From assembly GCF_947495735.1 (NCBI RefSeq), contig NZ_CANMAA010000002.1, positions 186,001 through 250,000 of the forward strand: 64,000 bases of DNA, given 5' to 3'. This DNA is from an uncultured Pseudokineococcus sp. GTDB taxonomy: Bacteria > Actinomycetota > Actinomycetes > Actinomycetales > Quadrisphaeraceae. Made by a program: the position numbers and the translations under genes. The notes under the pieces are model-generated. The model saw only the letters and a program-made list of their open reading frames with translations, made no database searches and was not told the origin of the DNA. Below, piece by piece: positions 17,880-26,377 of the stretch (position 1 is its first letter; each line of letters begins with the position of its first letter).

Positions 17880-19388
17880 ATGACCACCGTGAACCTCCAG
17901 AACAAGGACGTGGCGTCGGTGACGGCGGACGCCGTCGTCCTCGCCGTCGCCTCCACCGACGACGGCCCCCGCCTGCTCGCCGACCTCCCCCGGGCCCTGC
18001 GGTGGCTGCCCGCCGCCCTGTCCTCCCTGGGCGTCTCCGGCGCGGCGGACGAGGTCGTGAAGGTCGCCTCCGCGGGCGGCGCCTCGGCGGACGTCCTGGT
18101 CCTGACGGGCGTCGGCCGCGTGGACGGCGACCGTCCCGCGCCCGAGGCGCTGCGGCGCGCCGCCGGCGCGGCGGCCCGCTCGTGCGCGGGGCTGCCCGTG
18201 CTCGCCCTCGGCCTGCCCGCGGCCGACCTCGACGACGCCGTCGCCGCGGTGGAGGGCGCCCTGCTCGGCGCCTACGCCTACTCGACCTACAAGCAGCGCA
18301 CCTCGGCGGCGCAGAAGGCCCCCGTCGGGGAGGTCGTGCTGCTGACCGCCTCGCCCCGCGACAAGGAGCTGCGGGCCGGCGTCGAGCGCGCCCGCGTCGT
18401 CGCCGACGCGGTGGCCGCGACCAGGGACCTCGTCAACGCGCCGCCGGTGGACCTCTACCCCGAGTCCTTCGCCGACATCGCCGTCGCCGCGGGCAAGGAG
18501 CACGGCCTGAAGGTCAAGGTCCTCGACGACGTCGCGCTCGCCAAGGGCGGCTACGGCGGCCTGACGGGCGTCGGCAAGGGCTCGACGCGCGGCCCCCGCC
18601 TGGTGAGCGTCACGTGGTCGCCTCGGGGCGCCGCCGCCAAGGTCGCGCTCGTCGGCAAGGGCATCACCTTCGACTCCGGCGGCCTGTCCATCAAGCCCGC
18701 CGCCTCGATGGAGACCATGAAGTGCGACATGGGCGGCGCCGCCGCCGTGCTGCAGACCGTCGTCGCCGCCGCGCGCCTGAAGCTCCCCGTCGAGGTCACC
18801 GGCTGGCTGTGCCTGGCGGAGAACATGCCCTCCGGCGGCGCGATGCGCCCCTCCGACGTCATCACCACCTACGGCGGGCGGACCGTGGAGGTCCTCAACA
18901 CCGACGCCGAGGGCCGCCTGGTCCTCGCCGACGGCATCGTCGCGGCGTGCGAGGCCCAGCCCGACCTGCTGCTCGACGTCGCGACCCTGACGGGCGCCCA
19001 GATGGTCGCCCTGGGCTCGCGCGTCTCGGCCGTCATGGCTGACGACCTCCAGGTCGGCCAGCGCGTCGTCGCGGCCGCCGAGCGCTCCGGCGAGCAGTTC
19101 TGGCCGATGCCGCTGCCCGAGGAGCTGCGCGCCAGCATGGACTCCCCCGTCGCCGACATCGCCAACATGGGCGAGCGCTTCGGCGGGATGCTCGTCGCCG
19201 GCCTCTTCCTGCGCGAGTTCGTGGGCCGCACCGGCGGCGAGGGCAGCCCCCGGATCCCGTGGGCGCACCTGGACATCGCCGGCCCGGCCTTCAACGAGGG
19301 CAAGCCGTGGGGCTACACGGGCAAGGGCGGCACGGGCGTCGCCGTCCGCACGCTCCTCCAGGTGCTCGAGGACGCCGGCAAGCGCTGA
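17880..19388 (+). CDS. pepA: Leucyl aminopeptidase, M17 family
   Basis: Cytosolic di-zinc aminopeptidase of 502 residues with the complete two-domain M17 layout. The N-terminal macro-like domain covers about residues 1-165, and the catalytic domain carries [17 protein letters not shown] (Lys and Asp), [13 protein letters not shown] (metal Asp) and [12 protein letters not shown] (metal Asp/Glu and catalytic Arg). It is the housekeeping copy and lies at the expected backbone place before lpdA/sucB. A second, shorter M17 gene is at 42756-43790. Ends at a strong bidirectional hairpin. Confidence 0.95.
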   Translation: MTTVNLQNKDVASVTADAVVLAVASTDDGPRLLADLPRALRWLPAALSSLGVSGAADEVVKVASAGGASADVLVLTGVGRVDGDRPAPEALRRAAGAAARSCAGLPVLALGLPAADLDDAVAAVEGALLGAYAYSTYKQRTSAAQKAPVGEVVLLTASPRDKELRAGVERARVVADAVAATRDLVNAPPVDLYPESFADIAVAAGKEHGLKVKVLDDVALAKGGYGGLTGVGKGSTRGPRLVSVTWSPRGAAAKVALVGKGITFDSGGLSIKPAASMETMKCDMGGAAAVLQTVVAAARLKLPVEVTGWLCLAENMPSGGAMRPSDVITTYGGRTVEVLNTDAEGRLVLADGIVAACEAQPDLLLDVATLTGAQMVALGSRVSAVMADDLQVGQRVVAAAERSGEQFWPMPLPEELRASMDSPVADIANMGERFGGMLVAGLFLREFVGRTGGEGSPRIPWAHLDIAGPAFNEGKPWGYTGKGGTGVAVRTLLQVLEDAGKR

Positions 19389-19443
19389 GCGACCACCAGG
19401 ACCGAGCCCCGGCCCCCGCTGCAGCACCGGTGCCGAGGGGCTC

Positions 19444-19497
19444 GAGACCGACGAACGGCGCGCTCCCACCGCGGGGAGCGCGCCGTTCGTCGGTCTC
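19444..19497. terminator. Bidirectional terminator, 24-bp perfect stem
   Basis: Bases 19444-19467 are the exact reverse complement of 19474-19497, with a 6-nt loop (ACCGCG). It sits between pepA (plus) and the GntR gene (minus), where one hairpin can end both transcripts. Confidence 0.85.
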
Positions 19498-19550
19498 GGC
19501 CGCAGGAGACGCCGTGCGGCGGTGTCGGCGGCGCAGGCGCGCCGCCGTCC

Positions 19551-19910
19551 TCACCCCCCGGCGAGCGCCGCCCGCACCAGCGCCAGCGCCCGCTCGCCGT
19601 CCAGCCCCAGGCGCCGGACGCGGTCGGCGTAGGCGCTGGCGGCGGCGACCGCCTCGGCCTCCGCGCTGGTCCCCGCCGCGATGACCGTGCCGCCTCGGCC
19701 GCGCGTCTCGACGACGCCGTCCTGCTCGAGCTCCTTGTAGGCCCGCGCGACCGTCCCCGGGGCGATGCCGAGGTCGCCGGCCAGCCGCCGCACGGGGGGC
19801 AGCCGCTCCCCGGGCGCCAGCTCACCGGCCTCCACGGCCGCGACCACCTGGGCGCGCAGCTGCTCGAACGGCGGGACGGGCGAGTCGCCGTCGACGACGA
19901 GGAGGCTCAC
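19551..19910 (-). CDS. GntR-family regulator, YtrA subfamily
   Basis: Short regulator of 119 residues: winged helix with PPFEQLRAQVVAAVEAGEL and the recognition segment RLPPVRRLAGDLGIAPGTVA, plus RAYKELEQDGVVETRGRGGT, then only a ~40-residue helical tail for dimerisation. This small C-terminal part is typical of YtrA-type GntR proteins that control neighbouring membrane-protein or ABC genes. Start GTG at 19910 overlaps the stop of the upstream membrane-protein gene (GTGA), so both come from one promoter, and the palindromic sites at 20972-21001 suggest autoregulation. Confidence 0.87.
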   Translation of the reverse strand: MSLLVVDGDSPVPPFEQLRAQVVAAVEAGELAPGERLPPVRRLAGDLGIAPGTVARAYKELEQDGVVETRGRGGTVIAAGTSAEAEAVAAASAYADRVRRLGLDGERALALVRAALAGG

Positions 19911-20920
19911 GGCGCCACCGAGGTGGCCATGGCCGGGTCGGCTCCCGCGGGGTCGGCCGGCAGCGGCCACAGCCGGGCGCGCACGTAGCGCTCCGAGGGC
20001 TGCACCACCAGGGAGACGAGCAGGGTCAGGAGCAGACCCAGGAGCACGAGGACGGTGCCGAACGCCGCCCCGGCGGCCAGGAGACCCCGCCCGGGCTCGC
20101 CCCCGAGCACGGCGAACGGGGTGAGGCCGCACGCGAACGCGGCGAGCATCAGGGGCAGCGGCACGAGGTCGCGCAGCGCCCTCGCCCGCAGGACGTCGTC
20201 CCAGGCGAGCTCGAGCGAGCTCCCCGCGGGCTGGCGCCGGGCCAGCACGCGCCGGCAGAGCCACTCGGTGACCAGCCACGCGGCCGCGGCCACGCCGGCG
20301 AACACCACCAGGGTGGCGTACCCGCGCGGAAGGACCCGCGGCAGCGCGAGGGAGGCGGCCCCCAGTGCGAGCACCACCACGAGCGGCGCCAGGCTCAGCA
20401 GTCGGACGACGGCGGTGTCCAGACGCGGGACGTAGTCGGCCAGCACGGGCGACGTCGGGCGCGCCAGGCGTCGCGCCCCCTCGACCGGCGGGGCCAGCGC
20501 CTCCCGGGCCACGACGACCAGGGCGCCCGCGGCCTGCCCGACCAGCACGAGGAAGACCCCCAGCAGCGGCAGGAGCGAGAGGTCGACCGCGAACTCGGGG
20601 AAGGTGGACGCCGAGCCCTCCACGACGGCTCCGCGCCGGTCGAGGTCACTCCCCCGCGCGAGGAGCACCAGCGTCAGGAGCGCGCCGACGAGGGCGCCGG
20701 CGCTCGCCCCCGCCTGCCGGCGGGCCAGCCGCAGCCCCACTCGCTCGACCAGCGCGTCCGGGAGGAGCCCGCCCGCGGACGCCGCCGTGCCGGGCAGGCG
20801 CGCCACCAGGCCCAGCCGCTCGACCCTGCGACGGCGCCAGCCCGGTCGGCGGCCGGCGAGGAGGTGGTGCACGAGCGTCGCGCCCAGGGCGACGACGACG
20901 ACGGACCAGACGACGAGCAC
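19907..20920 (-). CDS. Multi-pass membrane protein paired with the GntR regulator
   Basis: Hydrophobic protein of about 337 residues with seven or more membrane helices (for example VLVVWSVVVVALGATLVHHL, LLPLLGVFLVLVGQAAGALVV, LMLAAFACGLTPFAVL). Family not firmly recognised; membrane proteins of the DUF1648 kind are often paired with YtrA-type GntR genes, so this may be distantly related. I choose the GTG at 20920: the promoter at 20957-20985 lies inside the longer frame, and GGGGGTCTCC before this GTG gives a Shine-Dalgarno. Translationally coupled to the GntR gene. Confidence 0.6.
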   Translation of the reverse strand: MLVVWSVVVVALGATLVHHLLAGRRPGWRRRRVERLGLVARLPGTAASAGGLLPDALVERVGLRLARRQAGASAGALVGALLTLVLLARGSDLDRRGAVVEGSASTFPEFAVDLSLLPLLGVFLVLVGQAAGALVVVAREALAPPVEGARRLARPTSPVLADYVPRLDTAVVRLLSLAPLVVVLALGAASLALPRVLPRGYATLVVFAGVAAAAWLVTEWLCRRVLARRQPAGSSLELAWDDVLRARALRDLVPLPLMLAAFACGLTPFAVLGGEPGRGLLAAGAAFGTVLVLLGLLLTLLVSLVVQPSERYVRARLWPLPADPAGADPAMATSVAP

Positions 20921-20956
20921 GGAGACCCCCGGGGCCGTGGTGGACGGGACCCGACG

Positions 20957-20985
20957 AACGTAACGAGATCTGTACCAGGGGTCAA
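20957..20985 (-). promoter_or_regulatory. Sigma70-type promoter of the membrane protein-GntR operon
   Basis: On the minus strand TTGACC (20985-20980), a 17-nt spacer, then TACGTT (20962-20957). Spacing and the TAnnnT -10 fit an actinobacterial housekeeping promoter. It lies upstream of the chosen GTG at 20920, which supports that start. Confidence 0.6.
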
Positions 20986-21001
20986 GCACAATATCTGGTA
21001 C
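20972..21001. promoter_or_regulatory. Probable GntR operator: GTACCAG-N16-CTGGTAC
   Basis: Exact inverted repeat, GTACCAG at 20972-20978 and CTGGTAC at 20995-21001, with a 16-nt spacer that contains the -35 element. Binding of the adjacent YtrA-type regulator here would block RNA polymerase. Inverted repeats containing GTAC are known for this subfamily; assignment to this protein is inference. Confidence 0.6.
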
Positions 21002-21028
21002 GAACTGCTGCTCGAGCACGAGCGCGCG

Positions 21029-21394
21029 TCAGGGCCGGCGGCGTCGCGCCTTCTCGGCCGCGCGCTGGCGGGCGTTGTAGTCGCGCATGCGCTGGGGGTA
21101 GCCGGTGAAGTTGACGTCGTAGAACGGCATGGCCAGGTCCTGGGCGAAGCGCCTCGCCGTCGCCGCGTCGGGGACGCGGCGCCGCGTCCACTCGCCGTCG
21201 GTGGTGATGAGCAGGAGCGTCAGGCCGGTGTCGTTCGTCGCGGGCTCGAGGTAGGCCTCGACGCCGACCTTCGTGCGGGCGAACTCCGCCAGGTGGGCGG
21301 ACGACTCGCCGCGCTCCGCGCGGGGGGAGGGGTCGCTGGAGCCGGCGCGCGGAGCGCTCCCCCGACGACCGAGGAGCCGCGACCACCACGCCAT
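21029..21394 (-). CDS. Conserved actinobacterial hypothetical protein
   Basis: A 121-residue cytosolic protein; ATG at 21394 (MAWWSRLLGRRG) is preferred to a long Arg/Pro/Ala-rich extension to 21667. It contains HLAEFARTKVGVEAYLEPAT, LLLITTDGEWTRRRVPD and MPFYDVNFTGYPQRMRDYNA, a pattern I recognise from uncharacterised actinobacterial proteins found beside lpdA, sometimes labelled oxidoreductase without support. It is divergent from lpdA, about 275 bp apart. Confidence 0.72.
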   Translation of the reverse strand: MAWWSRLLGRRGSAPRAGSSDPSPRAERGESSAHLAEFARTKVGVEAYLEPATNDTGLTLLLITTDGEWTRRRVPDAATARRFAQDLAMPFYDVNFTGYPQRMRDYNARQRAAEKARRRRP

Positions 21395-21669
21395 GCCGAC
21401 CTCCGTCCGCGCGCGGGTGGGCACCCGCCGCGGGGCCACGGTAGCCGCGCCCCGCGCGGGCAGACCTCGAGCACGGGCAGGAGGCCGGGGCGAGGTCCCG
21501 CCCGGCGCGGCGCCGCGCGCTCCCGGACGCGGGGCGCGCGCCGTCCCGGCCGCGTCCGGTTGCCGCGCGCGCCCGGGGTAGTGCCAGGATGGGCGCAGCC
21601 CCGGTGCCGCGGACGGACCGTCCGGCGGGACGGGGGCGGACAGACGTCCCGCGACCCCAGGAGCCACGC

Positions 21670-23073
21670 GTGCCCGAGTCCCCCGCAGACACCGTCTACG
21701 ACGTCGTCGTGCTCGGGGGTGGGAGCGGCGGCTACTCCGTGGCGTTCCGCGCTGCCGAGCTGGGCCTGTCGGTCTGCCTGGTCGAGAAGGCCGAGCTGGG
21801 CGGCACGTGCCTGCACCGCGGCTGCATCCCCACCAAGGCCCTCCTGCACGCGGCCGAGGTCGCCGACTCCGCCCGCCACGCCGAGACCTTCGGCGTGAAG
21901 GCCGAGCTCCAGGGCATCGACATGGCCGGGGTCAACAAGTACAAGGACGGCATCGTCAGCCGCCTGCACAAGGGCCTCCAGGGCCTGGTGAAGGCCCACG
22001 AGGTCACGATGGTCGAGGGCGAGGGCCGCCTCGTGGCCCCCGACGCCGTCGAGGTCGACGGCACCCGCTACCGCGGCAAGAACGTCGTGCTCGCCACCGG
22101 CTCCTACTCCAAGAGCCTCCCGGGCCTCGAGATCGGCGGCCGGGTCATCACCAGCGAGCAGGCCATCCGCCTCGACTCGGTGCCCGAGAAGGCGATCGTG
22201 CTCGGCGGCGGCGTCATCGGCTGCGAGTTCGCGAGCGTCTGGAAGTCCTTCGGGGTCGACGTGACGATCGTCGAGGCCCTCCCCCGGCTGGTCGCCGCCG
22301 AGGACGAGGCCGCGTCGAAGGCCCTCGAGCGCGCCTTCCGCAAGCGCAAGATCGGCTTCTCCACCGGTGTCCGCTTCAAGGGCGTGACCCAGGACGACAG
22401 CGGCGTGCACGTCGAGCTCGAGGACGGCAAGACCTTCGACGCCGACCTCATGCTGGTCGCCGTCGGCCGCGGCCCGTCCACCGACGGACTGGGCTTCGCG
22501 GAGGCCGGCGTCACCCTCGACCGCGGCTTCGTCATCACCGACGAGCGGCTGCGCACGGGCCTCGAGACGGGCCAGGGCGGGAACGTCTACGCGGTGGGCG
22601 ACATCGTCCCCGGGCTGCAGCTGGCGCACCGGGGCTTCGCGCAGGGCATCTTCGTCGCCGAGGAGATCGCGGGCCAGCAGCCGGCCCCGGTCGTGGACGC
22701 GATGATCCCGCGCGTGACGTACTCCACCCCCGAGATCGCCTCCGTGGGCCTCACCGAGCGCCAGGCTCGCGAGCTCTACGGCGACGACGCGGTCGAGGTC
22801 CTCGAGTACAACCTCGGCGGCAACGGCAAGAGCCAGATCCTCGGCACCGCGGGCTTCGTCAAGCTCGTGCGCGAGAAGGACGGCCCCGTCGTCGGGTTCG
22901 TCGCCGTCGGGGACCGCATGGGCGAGCAGGTCGGCGAGGCCCAGCTCATCGTGAACTGGGAGGCCTTCCCCGAGGAGGTCGCCTCCCTCGTGCACGCGCA
23001 CCCGACCCAGAACGAGTCGCTCGGCGAGGCGCACCTGGCCCTCGCCGGGAAGCCGCTGCACAGCCACAGCTGA
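21670..23073 (+). CDS. lpdA: Dihydrolipoyl dehydrogenase (E3)
   Basis: FAD enzyme that reoxidises dihydrolipoyl groups of pyruvate, 2-oxoglutarate and glycine complexes with NAD+. From GTG 21670 it is 467 residues, the usual length; AGGAG lies at 21658-21662. Motifs: FAD fold VVVLGGGSGGYSVA, redox pair Cys47-Cys52 in GGTCLHRGCIPTKAL, NAD fold VLGGGVIGCEFASVW, FAD motif VYAVGDIVPGLQLAH, and catalytic His-Glu in HAHPTQNESLGE. It is directly followed by sucB, so both are likely co-expressed. Confidence 0.95.
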   Translation: MPESPADTVYDVVVLGGGSGGYSVAFRAAELGLSVCLVEKAELGGTCLHRGCIPTKALLHAAEVADSARHAETFGVKAELQGIDMAGVNKYKDGIVSRLHKGLQGLVKAHEVTMVEGEGRLVAPDAVEVDGTRYRGKNVVLATGSYSKSLPGLEIGGRVITSEQAIRLDSVPEKAIVLGGGVIGCEFASVWKSFGVDVTIVEALPRLVAAEDEAASKALERAFRKRKIGFSTGVRFKGVTQDDSGVHVELEDGKTFDADLMLVAVGRGPSTDGLGFAEAGVTLDRGFVITDERLRTGLETGQGGNVYAVGDIVPGLQLAHRGFAQGIFVAEEIAGQQPAPVVDAMIPRVTYSTPEIASVGLTERQARELYGDDAVEVLEYNLGGNGKSQILGTAGFVKLVREKDGPVVGFVAVGDRMGEQVGEAQLIVNWEAFPEEVASLVHAHPTQNESLGEAHLALAGKPLHSHS

Positions 23074-23139
23074 GGGCCGGGCAGCCCTCCGGGGCATGCC
23101 CGCCGCGCCCGCCCGACCCCAGAGGAACGAGGAGACCCC

Positions 23140-25119
23140 ATGTCCCAGTCCGTGCAGATGCCCGCCCTCGGCGAGAGCGTCACGGAGGGCACCGTCACGC
23201 GCTGGCTCAAGTCGGTCGGCGACGCCGTCGAGGTCGACGAGCCCCTGCTCGAGGTGTCCACCGACAAGGTCGACACCGAGGTGCCGTCCCCCTTCGCCGG
23301 CACCCTGCAGAAGATCCTCGTCGAGGAGGACGAGACCGTGGAGGTCGGCGCCGACCTCGCGGTCATCGGCGACGGCGAGGGCGGCGGCGACGAGGGCGGG
23401 GACCAGGAGGAGTCCGGCGGGAAGGCCGAGGCCGAGCCGGAGCCGGAGCCGGAGCCCCAGCAGGACCAGGAGGAGGAGCCCTCTTCGGGCGGCGAGTCCT
23501 CCGCGCCGGCGCAGAGCGGCGGCGGGAGCGACGACGAGGGCCAGGGCACGCCCGTCGTGATGCCCGCCCTCGGCGAGAGCGTCACCGAGGGCACCGTCAC
23601 GCGCTGGCTCAAGAGCGAGGGCGACACCATCGAGGTCGACGAGCCCCTGCTCGAGGTCTCCACCGACAAGGTCGACACCGAGGTCCCCTCGCCCGTGGCG
23701 GGCACCATCACCAAGATCCTCGTGGGCGAGGACGAGACGGTCGAGGTCGGCGCCGAGCTGGCGATCGTCGGCGGCTCCTCCCAGGGCGGTTCCGGGGCCA
23801 CCGCGGACCAGGGCGCCGACGAGGGCGCGGGCAGCGCTCCCGAGGCCGCCTCGCCGCCGCCCGGCGACGCCGACGACGCGGGCGACCTGGGCGACGAGGC
23901 CGACTCCCGCGAGGCGGCCGTCGAGGACGCCGAGCGCAAGACGGCCTCCCGCGGCTCCGGCGCCGACGACAGCGGCGACGCCGAGGCCCCGCCGGCCGGG
24001 GAGACCGAGCCCGAGCAGGACACGGACTCCTACACCTCGCCGGAGCCGCAGGTGCCCACCGGCACGGCGCAGCCCCAGAAGGCGACGACGTCGTCGGCCG
24101 GTGACACCACCGGCGGCTCCAGCGGCAGCGGCTACGTCACGCCGCTGGTGCGCAAGCTGGCCCAGCAGCACGGCGTCGACGTCTCGACCCTCACGGGCAC
24201 CGGTGTCGGCGGGCGCCTGCGCAAGCAGGACGTCCTCGACGCCGCCGAGAAGGCGCAGCAGCCGCAGGACGAGCCGCAGGAGACCTCCGCGCCAGAGGCC
24301 GCGCCCGCCGCGACGGCCCCGCCGCAGTCGTCCGCCGGCTCCGGCTCGGCGGGATCCTCGGTCAAGGGCAAGACCGAGGAGACGGCGAAGGCGGTCGCCT
24401 CCAAGCGCGGCACGACCGAGAAGATGTCGCGGCTGCGCAAGGTCATCGCGCAGCGCATGGTCGAGTCCCTGCAGGTCTCGGCCCAGCTCACGAGCGTGGT
24501 CGAGGTGGACGTCACCCGCATCGCGCGGCTGCGCTCGCGGGCGAAGTCCTCGTTCGAGCAGCGCGAGGGCGGCCGGCTGTCCTTCATGCCGTTCTTCGCC
24601 CTGGCGGTCTGCGAGGCCCTCAAGGCCTACCCGCAGGTCAACGCCAGCGTCGACGGCGACTCGGTCGTCTACCACGCGCAGGAGAACCTCGGCATCGCCG
24701 TGGACACCGAGCGCGGTCTGCTCGTGCCCGTCATCAAGGAGGCCGGTGACCTCAACCTCGCGGGCCTCAACCGGCGGATCGCCGACCTGGCCGAGCGCAC
24801 CCGCACGAACAAGGTGACGCCGGACGACCTGGCGGGCGGCACGTTCACCATCACGAACACGGGCAGCCGCGGCGCCCTGTTCGACACGCCGATCATCAAC
24901 CAGCCGCAGGTGGCCATCCTCGGCACGGGCGCGATCGTCAAGCGCCCCGTCGTGGTGGCGGACGGCGACGGCGGCGAGTCGATCGCCGTGCGCTCGATGA
25001 TGTACCTGGCCCTGTCCTACGACCACCGGATCGTCGACGGCGCCGACGCGGCGCGCTTCCTGTCGACGCTGAAGGCTCGTCTGGAGGAGGGCGACTTCGA
25101 GTCCGAGGTCGGCCTGTAG
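23140..25119 (+). CDS. sucB: 2-oxoglutarate dehydrogenase E2 (dihydrolipoamide succinyltransferase) with two lipoyl domains
   Basis: 659-residue E2 subunit. Two lipoyl domains (residues about 1-78 and 138-213) each carry EVSTDKVDTEVPSP with the lipoylated Lys at 43 and 177. Acidic/Ala-rich linkers follow, one with a Glu-Pro repeat around 100-110. The peripheral subunit-binding domain is at about 331-370 (YVTPLVRKLAQQHGVDV), and the catalytic acyltransferase domain at about 420-659 has SYDHRIVDGADAARF (His and Asp of the active site). Actinobacteria use this E2 for both 2-oxoglutarate and pyruvate complexes. GAGGAG precedes ATG 23140. The two lipoyl coding segments are nearly identical. Confidence 0.95.
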   Translation: MSQSVQMPALGESVTEGTVTRWLKSVGDAVEVDEPLLEVSTDKVDTEVPSPFAGTLQKILVEEDETVEVGADLAVIGDGEGGGDEGGDQEESGGKAEAEPEPEPEPQQDQEEEPSSGGESSAPAQSGGGSDDEGQGTPVVMPALGESVTEGTVTRWLKSEGDTIEVDEPLLEVSTDKVDTEVPSPVAGTITKILVGEDETVEVGAELAIVGGSSQGGSGATADQGADEGAGSAPEAASPPPGDADDAGDLGDEADSREAAVEDAERKTASRGSGADDSGDAEAPPAGETEPEQDTDSYTSPEPQVPTGTAQPQKATTSSAGDTTGGSSGSGYVTPLVRKLAQQHGVDVSTLTGTGVGGRLRKQDVLDAAEKAQQPQDEPQETSAPEAAPAATAPPQSSAGSGSAGSSVKGKTEETAKAVASKRGTTEKMSRLRKVIAQRMVESLQVSAQLTSVVEVDVTRIARLRSRAKSSFEQREGGRLSFMPFFALAVCEALKAYPQVNASVDGDSVVYHAQENLGIAVDTERGLLVPVIKEAGDLNLAGLNRRIADLAERTRTNKVTPDDLAGGTFTITNTGSRGALFDTPIINQPQVAILGTGAIVKRPVVVADGDGGESIAVRSMMYLALSYDHRIVDGADAARFLSTLKARLEEGDFESEVGL

Positions 25120-25129
25120 CCACCCAGGA

Positions 25130-25176
25130 GGCCGGGGGCGGCCGCCGCGTCGTGCGCGCGGCGACCGCCCCCGGCC
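25130..25176 (+). terminator. Hairpin terminator after sucB
   Basis: Bases 25130-25150 pair with 25156-25176 (one interior mismatch and a terminal one), giving a long GC stem ten bases after the sucB stop. Confidence 0.7.
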
Positions 25177-25234
25177 CCACCACCTCCTCGTCCGGCACGA
25201 GGTCGACGCACCACGACGAGAGAGGCGGGCCCGC

Positions 25235-26125
25235 ATGAAGGTCGTCGTGTGCGGCGCCTCCGGGCTGATCGGCACCGCGCTGCGCGAGCGGCTCGAGGCC
25301 CTCGGCCACGAGGTCGTCCAGCTCGTCCGCCGCGAGCCCTCCGGACCCGGCGAGGTGCGCTGGGACCCCGCGCGCCGCGAGCTCGACGTCGCCGCGCTGG
25401 ACGGCGTCGACGCCGCGGTCAACCTCTCCGGTGCCGGGGTGGGCGACCGGCGGTGGTCCCCCGCCTACCAGCAGGAGATCCTCTCCTCGCGCACCGAGCC
25501 GACGCGCACGCTGGCCGAGGCGCTGGCCCGGCTCAGCCCGCGCCCCCGGGTGCTCGTGCAGGGCTCGGCGATCGGCGTCTACGGGCACCGCGGCGAGGAG
25601 GTCCTCACCGAGGAGTCGTCCCCGGGGTCGACCTTCCTCGCCGACGTCGTGGTCGACTGGGAGGCCGCCGCCCGACCGGCGCAGGACGCCGGCATCCGCA
25701 CCGCCTTCGCGCGGACGGGCCTCGTGATGGCTCCCGGCGCCGGGGCGTTCGGCAAGCTCCTCCCCCTGCTGCGCCTCGGCCTCGGCGGTCCCCTCGGGGA
25801 CGGGCGGCAGTGGTGGAGCTGGATCACCCTGGAGGACGAGGTGTCCGCCCTCGTCCACCTGCTCACGGCGGACGTCGAAGGACCCGTGGACCTGACCGGG
25901 CCCGCCCCCGTGCGCAACGCCGAGCTCACCCGGGCCCTGGGGCGCGCGTTCGGACGCCCCACGCTGCTGCCCGTGCCGCGAGCCGCCCTGCGGGTCGCGG
26001 TGGGCGCCTTCGCCGACGAGATCCTCGCCAGCCAGCGGGTGCTGCCGGCCGTCCTGCAGCAGAGCGGCTTCCGCTTCGCGCACGCCGACGCGGACGCCGC
26101 GGCCGGCTGGCTCGCCGCCGCCTGA
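25235..26125 (+). CDS. TIGR01777-family NAD(P)-dependent epimerase/SulA-like protein
   Basis: 296 residues, extended SDR/epimerase fold. It has VVVCGASGLIGTALRERL (dinucleotide motif), AVNLSGAGVGDRRWS, SRTEPTRTLAEAL, VQGSAIGVYGHRG, and a C-terminal DUF1731-type segment (PRAALRVAVGAFADEILASQRVLP). The family includes Rv2216 and YfcH; reaction unknown. Its position right after sucB and before lipB is the conserved actinobacterial order, though here lipB is about 6 kb further away because accessory genes intervene. Confidence 0.88.
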   Translation: MKVVVCGASGLIGTALRERLEALGHEVVQLVRREPSGPGEVRWDPARRELDVAALDGVDAAVNLSGAGVGDRRWSPAYQQEILSSRTEPTRTLAEALARLSPRPRVLVQGSAIGVYGHRGEEVLTEESSPGSTFLADVVVDWEAAARPAQDAGIRTAFARTGLVMAPGAGAFGKLLPLLRLGLGGPLGDGRQWWSWITLEDEVSALVHLLTADVEGPVDLTGPAPVRNAELTRALGRAFGRPTLLPVPRAALRVAVGAFADEILASQRVLPAVLQQSGFRFAHADADAAAGWLAAA

Positions 26126-26200
26126 CACCGCGGCACGAGCACCTCCGGAGCGCCAGAAGAATTGTCCGTTTCGCCGAGTGATACGTCCGTGATGTCCCGA

Positions 26201-26229
26201 TTAACGGTCCGGTGAAGACTGGATAAGGT
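26201..26229 (+). promoter_or_regulatory. Putative promoter of the CHRD protein gene
   Basis: TTAACG (26201-26206), 17-nt spacer, TAAGGT (26224-26229) in an unusually A/T-richer intergenic region (26126-26377). This predicts a leader of about 140 nt before the TTG start at 26378. Confidence 0.4.
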
Positions 26230-26377
26230 CGGACATCAGGCATCACGGGTTGATAACGGCTTCCGCCCCTGCTGGCGTCGTACGTCGGATCATGATGGTG
26301 TCCGCTCGGCGGAGGTCTCTCCGCTCCCTGCTCCGCGACGTCATCCACGTCGTCGGGACGACTCGGAGGACACCCAC

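Noticed and set aside
19911-20279. Longer GntR protein starting upstream
   Set aside because: The extension is out of frame with, and antisense-free but inside, the membrane-protein gene; GTG 19910 gives a complete wHTH with coupling overlap.
21220-25422. Very long open frame on the minus strand (about 1400 codons)
   Set aside because: It is antisense to lpdA and sucB, which carry full family motifs; long antisense frames are normal at this GC content.
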